From: COE1 sp963596435 | GTDB taxonomy: Bacteria > Bacillota > Clostridia > Lachnospirales > Lachnospiraceae | DNA length: 64,000 nt | Assembly (NCBI GenBank): GCA_963596435.1 | Contig: CAVBMG010000006.1 | Span: forward strand, 7,048-71,047 | Reading direction: 5' to 3' | Part shown: positions 25,297 to 34,612 of the stretch, piece by piece | Layout of the letters: every line of letters begins with the position of its first letter | How positions within the stretch are numbered: the stretch's first letter is position 1 | Notes under the pieces: generated by a model | Seen by the model: only the letters and a program-made list of their open reading frames with translations | Databases searched by the model: none | What the model was told of the DNA's origin: nothing | Translations under genes and position numbers: made by a program

Positions 25297-25991
25297 TGAC
25301 TCTGCATTTTGACCCAAGAACGAAGTTAATATGCTTGATACTGGTTGTAACCAATACGATGTTTTTTCCATCACTGGAATGGGAGAGCATATGGATGATC
25401 TTTATCTGTTTATTTGGAATCATAAGTGGAAATGGGAAAAGGTCAATCCTGTGGGGAATGTTCTATTGTCTTACGTATTTGGGCTGGAATCTTTTCCTGC
25501 ATAGCGGGGCAGGGATTTCTCATGCTGTTGTGCTTGCCTGGCTTAGTCTGTTATTTAAGCTTTTTCCCTGTTGTATGATGTCAGGCATCATAATCAGGAC
25601 GACACAGATCAATGATTTCCTGACAGCAATGAGTCAGTCCCATGTTCCCAAACAGGTCATTATTCCAATGGCAGTGCTGCTTCGCTATATGCCGACTCTG
25701 AAAGAAGACTGGGGATATATCAAAGATGCAATGATACTTCGCGGCGTAACACCTTCTCTTACAGGCTTTATAAAATCTCCTGTAACGACAGTGGAATGTC
25801 TGTATGTACCGTTGTTGATTACCGCATCAAAGACAGCGGATGATCTGAGCATTGCAGCGGTCACAAGAGGAATTGAGAATCCTGATTTAAGAAGCAGCAT
25901 CCGAGAGCTGCGCTTTAGAGTTTACGATTATACCGCGTTGTTGTTATTTGTATCCATGACAGTGTGTACCATATATCTTGCTGGAAAGTAG
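25296..25991 (+). CDS. ECF transporter transmembrane T component
   Basis: 231 residues, start ATG overlapping the stop of the S gene. Membrane segments in the first two thirds; near residues 145-185 the coupling helices contain the A-R-G-like motif ILRGVTPSLTGF and a second AAVTRGIENP. These dock into the ATPase grooves. It transmits ATP-driven movement to the S component. The ATPase gene follows after copy 2 of the repeated leader element. Confidence 0.85.
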   Translation: MTLHFDPRTKLICLILVVTNTMFFPSLEWESIWMIFICLFGIISGNGKRSILWGMFYCLTYLGWNLFLHSGAGISHAVVLAWLSLLFKLFPCCMMSGIIIRTTQINDFLTAMSQSHVPKQVIIPMAVLLRYMPTLKEDWGYIKDAMILRGVTPSLTGFIKSPVTTVECLYVPLLITASKTADDLSIAAVTRGIENPDLRSSIRELRFRVYDYTALLLFVSMTVCTIYLAGK

Positions 25992-25997
25992 TGTGTT

Positions 25998-26038
25998 GTA
26001 CCTGAAAGTTTGCAGGTTATGGAAAGGCAGGGTTATTA
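25998..26038 (+). repeat. Interspersed leader element, copy 2 (before the ECF ATPase)
   Basis: GTACCTG (25998-26004) can pair with CAGGTTAT (26013-26020), followed by GGAAAGG and GGTTATTA two bases before the TTG start at 26041. The layout is identical to copy 1 at 8698, with 4 of 34 core bases differing. Confidence 0.7.
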
Positions 26039-26040
26039 AA

Positions 26041-27432
26041 TTGATAAGTCTAAGGAATGTTTCGTTTGAATATGCTGGTAATGCTGCCGGACGATTACAA
26101 AATATAAATATCAACATAGCAGATGGAGAGTGTGTCCTGTTATGTGGGCGCTCCGGGTGTGGCAAGACTACGATCCTTCGCCTGATTAATGGGCTGATTC
26201 CTGATTATTTTGACGGAGAATTAAAAGGCGAAGTCCTATATAATGGGGAAAATATCTCAGAAATGGAAAGGTATGAACGGGCAAAATTCGCAGGAAGCGT
26301 ATTCCAGAATCCCAGGACACAGTTTTTCAATGTAGATACGGACAGCGAGATTGCCTTTGGCATGGAAAATTTAAGCCTTCCCCGCGACCTGATGCTACAG
26401 AGAATGGATGAAATCACGGAAAGACTGAAACTGAAGGCTCTTAGGGGACGCAGTATATTTGAACTTTCAGGGGGAGAGAAGCAGAGGATTGCTTTTGCCA
26501 GTGTATATGCCATGCATCCAGAGGTATATCTTCTGGATGAGCCAAGCTCTAATCTTGATGCGGATTCCATTGAAGACTTGAGAGAACAACTCAGGGTAAT
26601 CAAGGCAGAGGGTAAATCTATTCTGATATCGGAACACCGGATTTACTATCTGATGGATCTGGTTGACCGCATTATCTATCTGGATAAAGGAGAGATTCAG
26701 AGAGAATTTACGAGGGAGGAATTTCAAGATCTCTCAGAAGAAAAAAGAATTGCAATGGGGCTTCGCACGATTCATAAAAGGCAGAGTCAGGTTCCAAAGT
26801 GCCAGGGCAGTATATCCAGTCAACAGGGATTGACTTTTGATCATGTGTCTATAAAAAGAAATAAGAGAATATTACAAAATAATATTACATTATCGGCTGC
26901 AAAAGGCGATATTATTGGAATTATCGGAGAAAATGGCGCAGGAAAGACTACTTTCTTACGGACCATCTGTGGTCTGCATAAGGATTATGAGGGGCAGATT
27001 CTAATAGATGGAAAGCCGGCAACAAAGAAGAAACTGATACAGGATTCCTATATGGTAATGCAGGATGTCAACTACGAATTATTTGCAGACTCCGTGAAGA
27101 ATGAATGCCGGCTGGGAATCAAAAAGGCAGATGAACAGCTGATTGATAGAACCTTACAGGAGCTGGCACTTGACCAGTTCAAGGAGAGGCATCCAAACAC
27201 GCTGTCTGGAGGTCAGAAACAACGTGTGGCAGTGGCAGTAAGCCAGGTATGCGGCAAGAAGCTTCTTACCTTTGATGAACCGACAAGCGGGTTGGATTAT
27301 GACAGTATGATGCAGGTTGCCAATCTGATAAGAAGGCTTGCCAAAGAAGCCATTATTATGATTGTGACGCATGATGTGGAATTTCTTAACAGTGTGTGCA
27401 CACAAATCTATGAATTGAAGAGGGAGAAATAG
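26041..27432 (+). CDS. ECF transporter ATPase, two fused ABC domains
   Basis: 463 residues from TTG 26041 (ISLRNVSFEYAG is the expected beginning; no ATG is available at this position). First ABC domain: Walker A GRSGCGKT (36-43), signature LSGGEKQR, Walker B VYLLDEPSSNLD. Second: Walker A GENGAGKT near 299, LSGGQKQR near 388, LTFDEPTSGLD. Both sites look catalytically complete. Fusing the A and A' subunits in one chain is common in this transporter group. It powers the S-T pair encoded upstream, and two full ABC half-transporters follow directly. Confidence 0.87.
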   Translation: MISLRNVSFEYAGNAAGRLQNININIADGECVLLCGRSGCGKTTILRLINGLIPDYFDGELKGEVLYNGENISEMERYERAKFAGSVFQNPRTQFFNVDTDSEIAFGMENLSLPRDLMLQRMDEITERLKLKALRGRSIFELSGGEKQRIAFASVYAMHPEVYLLDEPSSNLDADSIEDLREQLRVIKAEGKSILISEHRIYYLMDLVDRIIYLDKGEIQREFTREEFQDLSEEKRIAMGLRTIHKRQSQVPKCQGSISSQQGLTFDHVSIKRNKRILQNNITLSAAKGDIIGIIGENGAGKTTFLRTICGLHKDYEGQILIDGKPATKKKLIQDSYMVMQDVNYELFADSVKNECRLGIKKADEQLIDRTLQELALDQFKERHPNTLSGGQKQRVAVAVSQVCGKKLLTFDEPTSGLDYDSMMQVANLIRRLAKEAIIMIVTHDVEFLNSVCTQIYELKREK

Positions 27433-27433
27433 C

Positions 27434-29182
27434 GTGAAAGAGAAAAAAATAAACCCAATGGGACTTTTGCTGAAATGGGCGGGCAAAGACAGAAAGTGGA
27501 TCATATTGTCTGTAGTATGCGGCTTCATCAGCGGGATTCTGGGAATCGGTGCCTATATTGGAATTTACCGGTTAATGGATGCTCTGGTGAGTGGGAGCTG
27601 TAATGGGCAGACTGTCGTGGACAATGCCATATTGATTACTACGACAGTGATTCTAAGACACATCTTTCTGGGAACTTCGGGGGTACTGTCACATAAGGGA
27701 GCCTATGGAGCGCTCTTTACTGTTCGCTGTATGGTGACAGAGCACTTATCTAAAGTTCCTTTAGGTGCATTAAATGAAAAAAGAACCGGAGACATGAAAA
27801 CGGTACTGAATGAAGATATTGAGAAACTGGAGCGAGGGCTGGCGCACAATCTACCCGAATTTGTCAGCTACTTTGTAGGACCTTTTGTCATATTTTTCTA
27901 TCTGTTGTCTGTGAATGTAGAGCTGGCGCTGATTTCACTGGTTCCGCTTTTATTTGTAATAGGAATTATGGTTCTGATGTTTGCACGCATGATGAGGGTT
28001 ATGGACAGGGCAAGCGAGTCTGCCAGAAATTTTAATTCGGTTATCATCGAGTATATTCACGGGATGAGGCTGATTAAGGCTTATAACATGGGAAGTCAGT
28101 CTTTTGTAAAGTTCAAGGCAGCAATTGATTCAGAAAATGACCTATGGAATGAAATGTCTATAAAAACAGGCCCTTTATATGCGGCTTTTAACATTGCGCT
28201 TGAGTGCGGCATGGTGTTTCTGGTTCCCATAGGTGGAAGAATGTTTCTTAACAGTTCTATCCCAGCCAGTGTATTTCTGCTCTTTGCCTATGTAGGTTCC
28301 ATGTATCTGACTGAGATACTGCCTTTGCAACAGCTTGCCATGGAGCTTGCACAGGTATTTGCCGGAGTCGGTAAGGTAAAGGAGATTCTTGACATTCCCG
28401 TGTTCGATGGGGAGAAGCCTTTTCCTGATAAGCAGGATATTACCCTGGAAGATGTGACTTTTGCCTATGATAAGGAAAAAGAAAATGTACTGGAGTATGC
28501 CAGTATGTCTATGAAACAGGGTGAAAAGGTAGCCATTGTAGGAAAATCCGGTGCTGGCAAAAGTACGATCATACAGCTGATATCCAGATTCTATGAAGCG
28601 GATAAGGGCAATGTCTACATAGGCGGTGAGAATGTGAAGCATATCAATTATGAAGAGCTTCTCAAGCACATTGCAATCGTATTCCAGAATAATTTCATGA
28701 CACCAGGTACGGTGCTGGAAAATATCAGAATGAGCAGCGATGCTTCTCTTGAACAGGTGCGCAAAGCAGCAAAAGAAGCACAGATTGATGATTACATCAT
28801 GTCTTTGCCGGAGCAGTATAATACGAAAATGGGTACGATAGCAGCCAGATTCTCCGGTGGAGAGAAGCAGCGTATCGCTATCGCCAGAGCTATTCTGAAA
28901 AATGCGCCTATCCTGATTCTGGATGAAGCGACCAGTGCTGCAGACCCTGAGAATCAGACGCAGATTGACAAGGCAATCGCCAACCTGTGTAAGAACAAGA
29001 CAGTGCTTATCGTTGCGCACAGACTTGATGTAGTAAAGATGTGTGATAAAGTAGCAGTGGTTGAGGATAGAACAATTCGTGCTTTCGGTACGCATGAAGA
29101 AGTCCTTGCAACAAACGAATACTACAAAAATGCATGGAATACATATAAGGAGGCACGAAAAGTCAGATATGAAATCGCATAA
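27434..29182 (+). CDS. ABC half-transporter, permease-ATPase fusion (YbtP-like)
   Basis: 582 residues from GTG 27434, one base after the ECF ATPase stop. Six-helix type IV exporter-fold domain to about residue 320, then the nucleotide domain with Walker A GKSGAGKST near 370, signature FSGGEKQR near 473 and LILDEATSAADPENQ. The pair with the next gene has the layout of YbtP/YbtQ, which have an exporter fold yet import iron-siderophores; the ECF neighbours recall the eqbHIJKL import set of Streptococcus equi. Drug export remains the alternative reading. The last 14 bases overlap the next gene. Confidence 0.82.
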   Translation: MKEKKINPMGLLLKWAGKDRKWIILSVVCGFISGILGIGAYIGIYRLMDALVSGSCNGQTVVDNAILITTTVILRHIFLGTSGVLSHKGAYGALFTVRCMVTEHLSKVPLGALNEKRTGDMKTVLNEDIEKLERGLAHNLPEFVSYFVGPFVIFFYLLSVNVELALISLVPLLFVIGIMVLMFARMMRVMDRASESARNFNSVIIEYIHGMRLIKAYNMGSQSFVKFKAAIDSENDLWNEMSIKTGPLYAAFNIALECGMVFLVPIGGRMFLNSSIPASVFLLFAYVGSMYLTEILPLQQLAMELAQVFAGVGKVKEILDIPVFDGEKPFPDKQDITLEDVTFAYDKEKENVLEYASMSMKQGEKVAIVGKSGAGKSTIIQLISRFYEADKGNVYIGGENVKHINYEELLKHIAIVFQNNFMTPGTVLENIRMSSDASLEQVRKAAKEAQIDDYIMSLPEQYNTKMGTIAARFSGGEKQRIAIARAILKNAPILILDEATSAADPENQTQIDKAIANLCKNKTVLIVAHRLDVVKMCDKVAVVEDRTIRAFGTHEEVLATNEYYKNAWNTYKEARKVRYEIA

Positions 29183-30860
29183 TCCATTTCGCAAAAATAT
29201 AAAATTTGTTCTTGGAAGCATACTCACTGTGATAGAAGGACTGATGTCCTCTGTCGTGAATTTTGCAGTATTTATACTGGTTTTCTGGTTATTAGAAGAT
29301 AATATTGACCTGAATAAAATAGATACGCTTACACTGGCAGTCGTTGTCTGCTTTGCTCTGCGTTTCCTGTTCTATGGACTTGGCTATACACTGGGGCAGA
29401 TTGGTGGTGCAGCCGTTTCCAGGCAGATCAGGCTGTTTTTGGGAGACAAGTGCAAGCGGATTCCTCTTGGCAGATTTACCTCTGGTAAAGCCGGAGCCTA
29501 CATCAATATTCTGACAGAGAATGTATCTAAATACGAAAGAATCCTTACGCATAAAATGCCAAACCTGATTAAAAACGGCGTCATTGCACTGATGATTATT
29601 GTCTTTGCAGGCATATTGTATTTGCCCGCAGGGCTGATTATGCTGGTGGCGGTTGCTCTTTTTATTCCTGAGCTTATGATTTCCTTTAAAATTGCAGATA
29701 CCTATGGAGGCAGGAAAGCAGTTATCTATAATAATACTGTCAGCAGTGTGGTCAACTATATCACGGGAATCCAGACACTACGTGCCTATGGAATGACTGG
29801 TGTCAAGAATGAAGCCCTGACCAGGGACTTAAAGGAATTCAGCGATATCAATTATAATTATGAGGCGAGGGGTATTCCTGTTTCATTCTTCTTCAATATT
29901 CTGCAATGGCTGACGCTTCCGGCGATTATGATAGTCAGCAGGGAACCCTGGCTTGAGGGACAGATATCCAGTGCGGATTTCATGATGCTTTGCATGGTTC
30001 CTATCCTGCTTGCCAGGATTCTGATGAGTATGGCAATAGATATCTTCAGCTTCAAGGATATGTATATTTCCAAAGAATATATTGTGAATCTTGCAAATGA
30101 GAAGGAAGAGGTACAGAATGATGAGCCATTTATGCCGGACAACTATACTATTCAGTTCCGTAATGTCTTTTTCTCCTATGAAGAAGGAAAAGAAGTGCTG
30201 TCTCATGTCAATCTGGTGATTCCAGCCGGTAAACTTACGGCAGTAGTAGGTGATTCCGGTTCTGGTAAATCTACCATTATGAACCTTATCGGAAAATATT
30301 ATGAACCCGATCAGGGTGAGATTATGATAGGAAATGTCAATATCAGAGATTATCCATCAGAAGCAGTCCTGTCCAGAATCGCGCTGGTGGATCAGGATGT
30401 CTTTTTATTCGATGATACGGTAAGAGAGAATATCAGGCATGCAAGACCGGAGGCAACGGATCAGGAGATTGAAGAAGCGTGCAGAAAAGCTAATTGTGAA
30501 GAATTTATCAATACAATGCCAGAGGGGTACGATACCAGAATCGGCGAGAATGGAAGCTTCTTATCCGGCGGTGAAAGACAGCGTTTGTCTATTGCAAGAG
30601 CTATTTTAAGAGACAGTCCGATCATTCTGCTGGATGAAGCCACGGCTTCTCTGGATATTGAAAATGAATTAAAGGTAAAGAGGGCAATCCAGAATCTGTT
30701 ACAGGAGAACAAGACTATCGTAATGATTGCCCATACATTGCCTATTATCCGAAATGCCGATCAGATCGTTGTTGTAGATCACAGGACAGTTGCGGAAGTC
30801 GGCACTCATGATTCCCTGATTCAGAAGCAGGGAAAGTACTTTAACATGTGGAAAGTGTAA
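29169..30860 (+). CDS. ABC half-transporter, permease-ATPase fusion (YbtQ-like)
   Basis: 563 residues from ATG 29169 (MKSHNPFRKNIKFVLGS), behind AAGGAGG at 29149-29155, within the end of the previous gene. Membrane domain to about 310; Walker A GDSGSGKST near 367, signature LSGGERQR near 470, LLDEATASLDIEN. It forms a heterodimer with the preceding half-transporter. Its final 20 bases overlap the 3' end of the convergent hydrolase gene, so transcription from both sides meets inside coding sequence. Confidence 0.82.
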   Translation: MKSHNPFRKNIKFVLGSILTVIEGLMSSVVNFAVFILVFWLLEDNIDLNKIDTLTLAVVVCFALRFLFYGLGYTLGQIGGAAVSRQIRLFLGDKCKRIPLGRFTSGKAGAYINILTENVSKYERILTHKMPNLIKNGVIALMIIVFAGILYLPAGLIMLVAVALFIPELMISFKIADTYGGRKAVIYNNTVSSVVNYITGIQTLRAYGMTGVKNEALTRDLKEFSDINYNYEARGIPVSFFFNILQWLTLPAIMIVSREPWLEGQISSADFMMLCMVPILLARILMSMAIDIFSFKDMYISKEYIVNLANEKEEVQNDEPFMPDNYTIQFRNVFFSYEEGKEVLSHVNLVIPAGKLTAVVGDSGSGKSTIMNLIGKYYEPDQGEIMIGNVNIRDYPSEAVLSRIALVDQDVFLFDDTVRENIRHARPEATDQEIEEACRKANCEEFINTMPEGYDTRIGENGSFLSGGERQRLSIARAILRDSPIILLDEATASLDIENELKVKRAIQNLLQENKTIVMIAHTLPIIRNADQIVVVDHRTVAEVGTHDSLIQKQGKYFNMWKV

Positions 30861-31629
30861 CGCGGCATACTTCCTGTACCCAGAGATCCGCATCCAGCAG
30901 TAATTCTTCATGTTGAAGATCATATTCACAGATATCCGGGTTGGCAAAATACTTCTGGTAACGCTGGAGGTATTTTGCTCCCATTTTTTTCGCATAAAAG
31001 ACATGAATTGTAGTGCCCGGAACCTGGATATGCTCCCCAACCTTCGTGTACAAGTCTGTACAAAATTGATTTTTCATGGATTCTTTGGAAATAAACGAGA
31101 AATCCATGCCGCTGTTTACACCCATCATATCCATAAACTTCTTCATATAGTCTGAACTGTCATTTCCCTGATTCATTTTCTTTTCAAAGACTTTCTTCAA
31201 AAGACCGCCGCCTTTTCCTGTAATCAACGGGTAGAACATAGGCATCATAATGGCTGTCTCCAGCTTCGCCAGCCACTTAGGCGCCTGATCCATATCACTG
31301 GAGCCGATGATCGCGTGGGTAATGTGAATGTTCTGGCGGCTGACCAGAAGTGAGACGAAGGAGCCGCCCAGAGAGCATCCATAGGCAGCGTAGAGTTTAC
31401 CATTCAGTCGTTTTTTAATGTATGTTTCAATCTTTTCCACCTCGTCCAATTCGGAAAGAAAGGTAGAATTTTCCGTATCATCAAATCCACTGTAGCTGAC
31501 TACCAATGTATAGAAATGCTCCTGCAGCTTCTCCAGTACATGTCCGAAATTGGTCTTCCAATAACAACAGGTTCCCGGAAACAGCATAATACTGGGTTTC
31601 CCGGTATCTCCAAATTCATATACCTTCAT
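30841..31629 (-). CDS. Alpha/beta hydrolase (possible siderophore esterase)
   Basis: 262 residues from the ATG at 31629. MLFPGTCCYW supplies the oxyanion region near residue 16, GCSLGG near 85-90 the nucleophile Ser elbow, and EYDLQHEELLLD near 240 a candidate catalytic His. It has no signal peptide and is cytosolic. Its promoter carries the same GTTAG-N6-CTAAC site as the transport operons on either side, so it is probably co-regulated with them. An intracellular esterase that frees iron or a ligand from an imported chelate would fit (inference). It overlaps the ABC gene at its 3' end by 20 bases. Confidence 0.72.
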   Translation of the reverse strand: MKVYEFGDTGKPSIMLFPGTCCYWKTNFGHVLEKLQEHFYTLVVSYSGFDDTENSTFLSELDEVEKIETYIKKRLNGKLYAAYGCSLGGSFVSLLVSRQNIHITHAIIGSSDMDQAPKWLAKLETAIMMPMFYPLITGKGGGLLKKVFEKKMNQGNDSSDYMKKFMDMMGVNSGMDFSFISKESMKNQFCTDLYTKVGEHIQVPGTTIHVFYAKKMGAKYLQRYQKYFANPDICEYDLQHEELLLDADLWVQEVCRVTLSTC

Positions 31630-31653
31630 AATGTGGTATGCTCCTTTTTATTC

Positions 31654-31669
31654 ATTAGTTATAACTAAC
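31654..31669. promoter_or_regulatory. GTTAG-N6-CTAAC operator, copy 2
   Basis: ATTAGTTATAACTAAC; the inner 14 bases TTAGTTATAACTAA are a perfect palindrome. It lies between the hydrolase -10 and its ribosome binding site on the minus strand. Confidence 0.65.
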
Positions 31670-31673
31670 CTGA

Positions 31674-31702
31674 ATGTTAGCACCCCGGATTTGCAATGTC
31701 AA
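31674..31702 (-). promoter_or_regulatory. Promoter of the hydrolase gene
   Basis: Minus strand TTGACA (31702-31697), 17-base spacer, TAACAT (31679-31674). The palindromic operator begins five bases after the -10. Confidence 0.65.
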
Positions 31703-31777
31703 GTTTCTGTCTAAATGGATTATCCATGTCTATTTTGGTATGGATAAGGAACAAATGTCGTGATACTATAGTAAACG

Positions 31778-31793
31778 GTTAGAATAATCTAAC
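31778..31793. promoter_or_regulatory. GTTAG-N6-CTAAC operator, copy 3
   Basis: GTTAGAATAATCTAAC lies 8 bases after a TACTAT -10 (31764-31769) that has only a weak -35 (TGGATA, 31741-31746). This suits an activator-dependent promoter of the AraC-ABC operon at 31812 that is also iron-repressed. Confidence 0.6.
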
Positions 31794-31811
31794 AAAAATT
31801 AGGTTTATTGA

Positions 31812-32810
31812 ATGGAAGTGATAACTGGTTTGAAAGTAAACGAAATTGCAAATCTTGGAAATAATGTGAAAACAATGATTAAAAATGAGGGTTGCACTGT
31901 CCTGATGATGAATGATGCGACGGGAGAAGGCATTATGACTGTATATCAGGTCATGCCGGGTGTGATGATCTGTTTCTCTGATATGCATATGGAGAAATGC
32001 GATTCAGAGTTTGAATTGCAGAAGGATAAAAAGGTTCTGTGTATCGATCATTGCAGAGAAGGCAGAATTGAAATGGAGGTACAGCCCGGTGTGTTCAGTA
32101 TCATGCAGGAGAATGAGCTGAGACTGGACAACAGGGAGAATCATAAGGGGACAACGTATTATCCTCTGCGGCATTATCATGGGGTGAGTGTATTCATGGA
32201 TGTGGAGGAGACGCAGAAGGCGCTGGATACTATGTTTCATGGTTTCTCTGTGGATATCGCACAGCTGCGTATGCGGTATTGTACGCAGGATAAGCCTTAT
32301 GTTATCCGCAATGATGAAGGGTTGAGCCGTATCATATCCAGCTTCTATCAAAGAAATATGGAAAGACCTGAGATATCGGCATCCAAGGAATATTACCAGA
32401 TCAAAGTAGTGGAGATGCTGCTGTATCTTGAGGCAATGACGGTGGAGAACAGCAGGGAGATCAGACCTTACTATTATAAAACGCAGATGGAGAAGATCAA
32501 GGCGGTACATGCGCAGATCACAGGAGATCTCAAGACCAGATTCACCATAGAAGATCTGTCATCCATGTACGATATGCCTGCTACGACCATGAAGAAATGC
32601 TTTAAAGACGTTTATGGAGATTCCATCTACTCCTATCAGAAAAGATACAGAGTCAATGTGGCGGCAAGTATGCTGATGCAGGATGCAAACAGAGAGATAC
32701 AGGATATAGCTGCCTGTGTCGGATATGAGAATCCGGGGAAATTCTCGGTTGCTTTTCGCAGTGTGATGGGGGTATCTCCGGCAGAATACAGAATCAGGAA
32801 AGAAGGGTAA
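31812..32810 (+). CDS. AraC family transcriptional regulator (YbtA-like)
   Basis: 332 residues. The C-terminal two-HTH domain spans about 225-330 and ends ACVGYENPGKFSVAFRSVMGVSPAEYRIRKE. The N-terminal 220 residues include DHCREGRIEMEV and LRHYHGVSVFMDVEETQK, a layout typical of the YbtA/PchR/DesR type of siderophore-responsive activators. It lies directly ahead of a second ABC pair (GTG start six bases after its stop), whereas the similar regulator at 23565 is divergent from the first cluster. Each ABC pair thus has its own AraC sensor, so they may import different ligands. Confidence 0.82.
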   Translation: MEVITGLKVNEIANLGNNVKTMIKNEGCTVLMMNDATGEGIMTVYQVMPGVMICFSDMHMEKCDSEFELQKDKKVLCIDHCREGRIEMEVQPGVFSIMQENELRLDNRENHKGTTYYPLRHYHGVSVFMDVEETQKALDTMFHGFSVDIAQLRMRYCTQDKPYVIRNDEGLSRIISSFYQRNMERPEISASKEYYQIKVVEMLLYLEAMTVENSREIRPYYYKTQMEKIKAVHAQITGDLKTRFTIEDLSSMYDMPATTMKKCFKDVYGDSIYSYQKRYRVNVAASMLMQDANREIQDIAACVGYENPGKFSVAFRSVMGVSPAEYRIRKEG

Positions 32811-32815
32811 TTGAA

Positions 32816-34612
32816 GTGAAAAAAGAAAAAGACAGCTGGTTAGGGGTGCTGCTTAGTTATACGGATGGAAGTGGGAGAAGGATGCTCCTGTCAATTATTT
32901 TATCCATCATAAGTGTTATCAGCGGACTTATCCCATATTATTGCATATACAGGGCAATAGACCTGTATATCAGAAATATCAACAATGTTCCTATACAGGA
33001 TATTGTCAGATGGTGTCTCTATGCACTGTTGTTCCATGTAATTAAGATTGTGTGTTTCTCAGCATCCACCTGGATATCGCACATTGCTGCCTATCATATT
33101 CTGGAGGGGTTGAGACTCAGGCTGACAGACCGCTTCCTCAAGGCTCCGCTGGGAGATGTGGAAGGACACAGCATTGGTGAGATCAAGAGCATTATGGTGG
33201 AAAAGATCGAGAACATGGAACCGCCTATTGCGCATATGATTCCTGAGGGAAGCGGACATATATTATTGCCGGTAATCAGTATCATAGCGCTGATCGCTCT
33301 GGATTGGCGAATTGCTCTGGCGGCACTTGTAACGGTTCCATTATCCATGGTATTCATGATTCTTACCATGGTCATAAGCGGCAAGAGCTTTACCCAGTAT
33401 GATGAATCCAATGCCCATATGAACAGTACAATTGTGGAATACATAGAGGGAATTGAAGTAATTAAGGCTTTTGGCAGAGCCGGCACTTCTTATGAGAAGT
33501 ATTCTAAAGCTATTCTTGATTATAAGAAATTCGTTGTGAAATGGCTCTCATCTACGTGGATTACCATGAAAATGACATTTGCACTGTTTCCCTCCACGCT
33601 TCTTGGAACTTTGCCGGTAGGTCTGTATCTGACCATTCACGGACAGCTTACGATATCCCAGCTGGTGCTTGCAGTGATGCTGTCCATGTCCATGGTAACG
33701 TCTTTTGCCAAGATAGAAGTGTTCATGGAGAGCATTCGTGAGATGAAGTACAACATAGAGAGTATTCAGGGATTGCTTGATATGCGGGAACTTTCTGAAC
33801 CTTCCAGACGAGCGCAGATCACGAACCATGATATTCAATTAAAGAATGTTCATTTCTCCTATACAGGAGAGGCAAAAGACGAAGTACTTCACGGGATTAA
33901 CCTGGATATGCCCTCTGGAAGTTATACCGCGCTGGTCGGTCCAAGTGGCGGCGGTAAATCAACAGTTGCCAAGCTCATATCCAGATTCTGGGATGTGACT
34001 GGTGGTGAGATTACAATAGGTGGTGTAAATGTGAAGGATATGCCACTTGACCAGCTCTCAGAAATGGTCAGCTTCGTAACACAGGATAACTTCCTGTTCC
34101 GATGCTCCATTATGGAGAATATACGTCTCGGTAATCCGTCTGCAACTGACGAACAGGTAAAAGAAGCTGCAAGAAAAGCCTGCTGTGAGGAATTTATTGA
34201 GAAGCTTCCACAGGGCTATGATACCCCTGCTGGTGAGGCAGGTAAGCGCTTATCCGGTGGAGAAAAGCAGAGAATTGCCATTGCCAGAATCATGTTGAAG
34301 AATGCGCCGATTGTTATACTGGATGAGGCAACGGCTTTTACCGATCCTGAGAATGAGGATAAACTGCAAAGAAGTATAGAAGAATTGACCAAAGGCAAGA
34401 CACTGCTTGTTATTGCACACAGATTATCTACGATAACAGATGCAGATCAGATTGTTGTCTTAAAGAATGGACGCATAGAAGCAAAAGGAACACAGGAGCA
34501 GCTGCTTGAGAATTGCCCGTTGTATGAGAGAATGTGGCAGGCACATGTAGGCGCAAGACACTGGGCAGTTGGAGGTCAGAAAGGAGGCGAACCGATATGT
34601 TCAAGACAGTAA
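32816..34612 (+). CDS. ABC half-transporter, permease-ATPase fusion (second YbtP-like)
   Basis: 598 residues from GTG 32816, five bases after the AraC stop, so the two are co-transcribed. Membrane domain to about 325, Walker A GPSGGGKST near 378, signature LSGGEKQR near 480, VILDEATAFTDPENED. The helical pattern resembles the gene at 27434, and the partner gene overlaps by 16 bases. It is probably one half of a heterodimeric siderophore importer with an exporter fold; multidrug export cannot be excluded from sequence alone. Confidence 0.82.
   Translation: MKKEKDSWLGVLLSYTDGSGRRMLLSIILSIISVISGLIPYYCIYRAIDLYIRNINNVPIQDIVRWCLYALLFHVIKIVCFSASTWISHIAAYHILEGLRLRLTDRFLKAPLGDVEGHSIGEIKSIMVEKIENMEPPIAHMIPEGSGHILLPVISIIALIALDWRIALAALVTVPLSMVFMILTMVISGKSFTQYDESNAHMNSTIVEYIEGIEVIKAFGRAGTSYEKYSKAILDYKKFVVKWLSSTWITMKMTFALFPSTLLGTLPVGLYLTIHGQLTISQLVLAVMLSMSMVTSFAKIEVFMESIREMKYNIESIQGLLDMRELSEPSRRAQITNHDIQLKNVHFSYTGEAKDEVLHGINLDMPSGSYTALVGPSGGGKSTVAKLISRFWDVTGGEITIGGVNVKDMPLDQLSEMVSFVTQDNFLFRCSIMENIRLGNPSATDEQVKEAARKACCEEFIEKLPQGYDTPAGEAGKRLSGGEKQRIAIARIMLKNAPIVILDEATAFTDPENEDKLQRSIEELTKGKTLLVIAHRLSTITDADQIVVLKNGRIEAKGTQEQLLENCPLYERMWQAHVGARHWAVGGQKGGEPICSRQ

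Noticed and set aside
28175..29227. Long open frames on the strand opposite to the ABC and LURP-one-like genes (28175-29227 and 41914-42594)
   Set aside because: They mirror well-supported genes on the other strand, have no ribosome binding site and give low-complexity, Cys/His/Tyr-rich translations.
30841..30860. Wrong stop assignment for the ABC or hydrolase gene
   Set aside because: Both frames keep family-like C-termini to the end, so the 20-base convergent overlap appears real.
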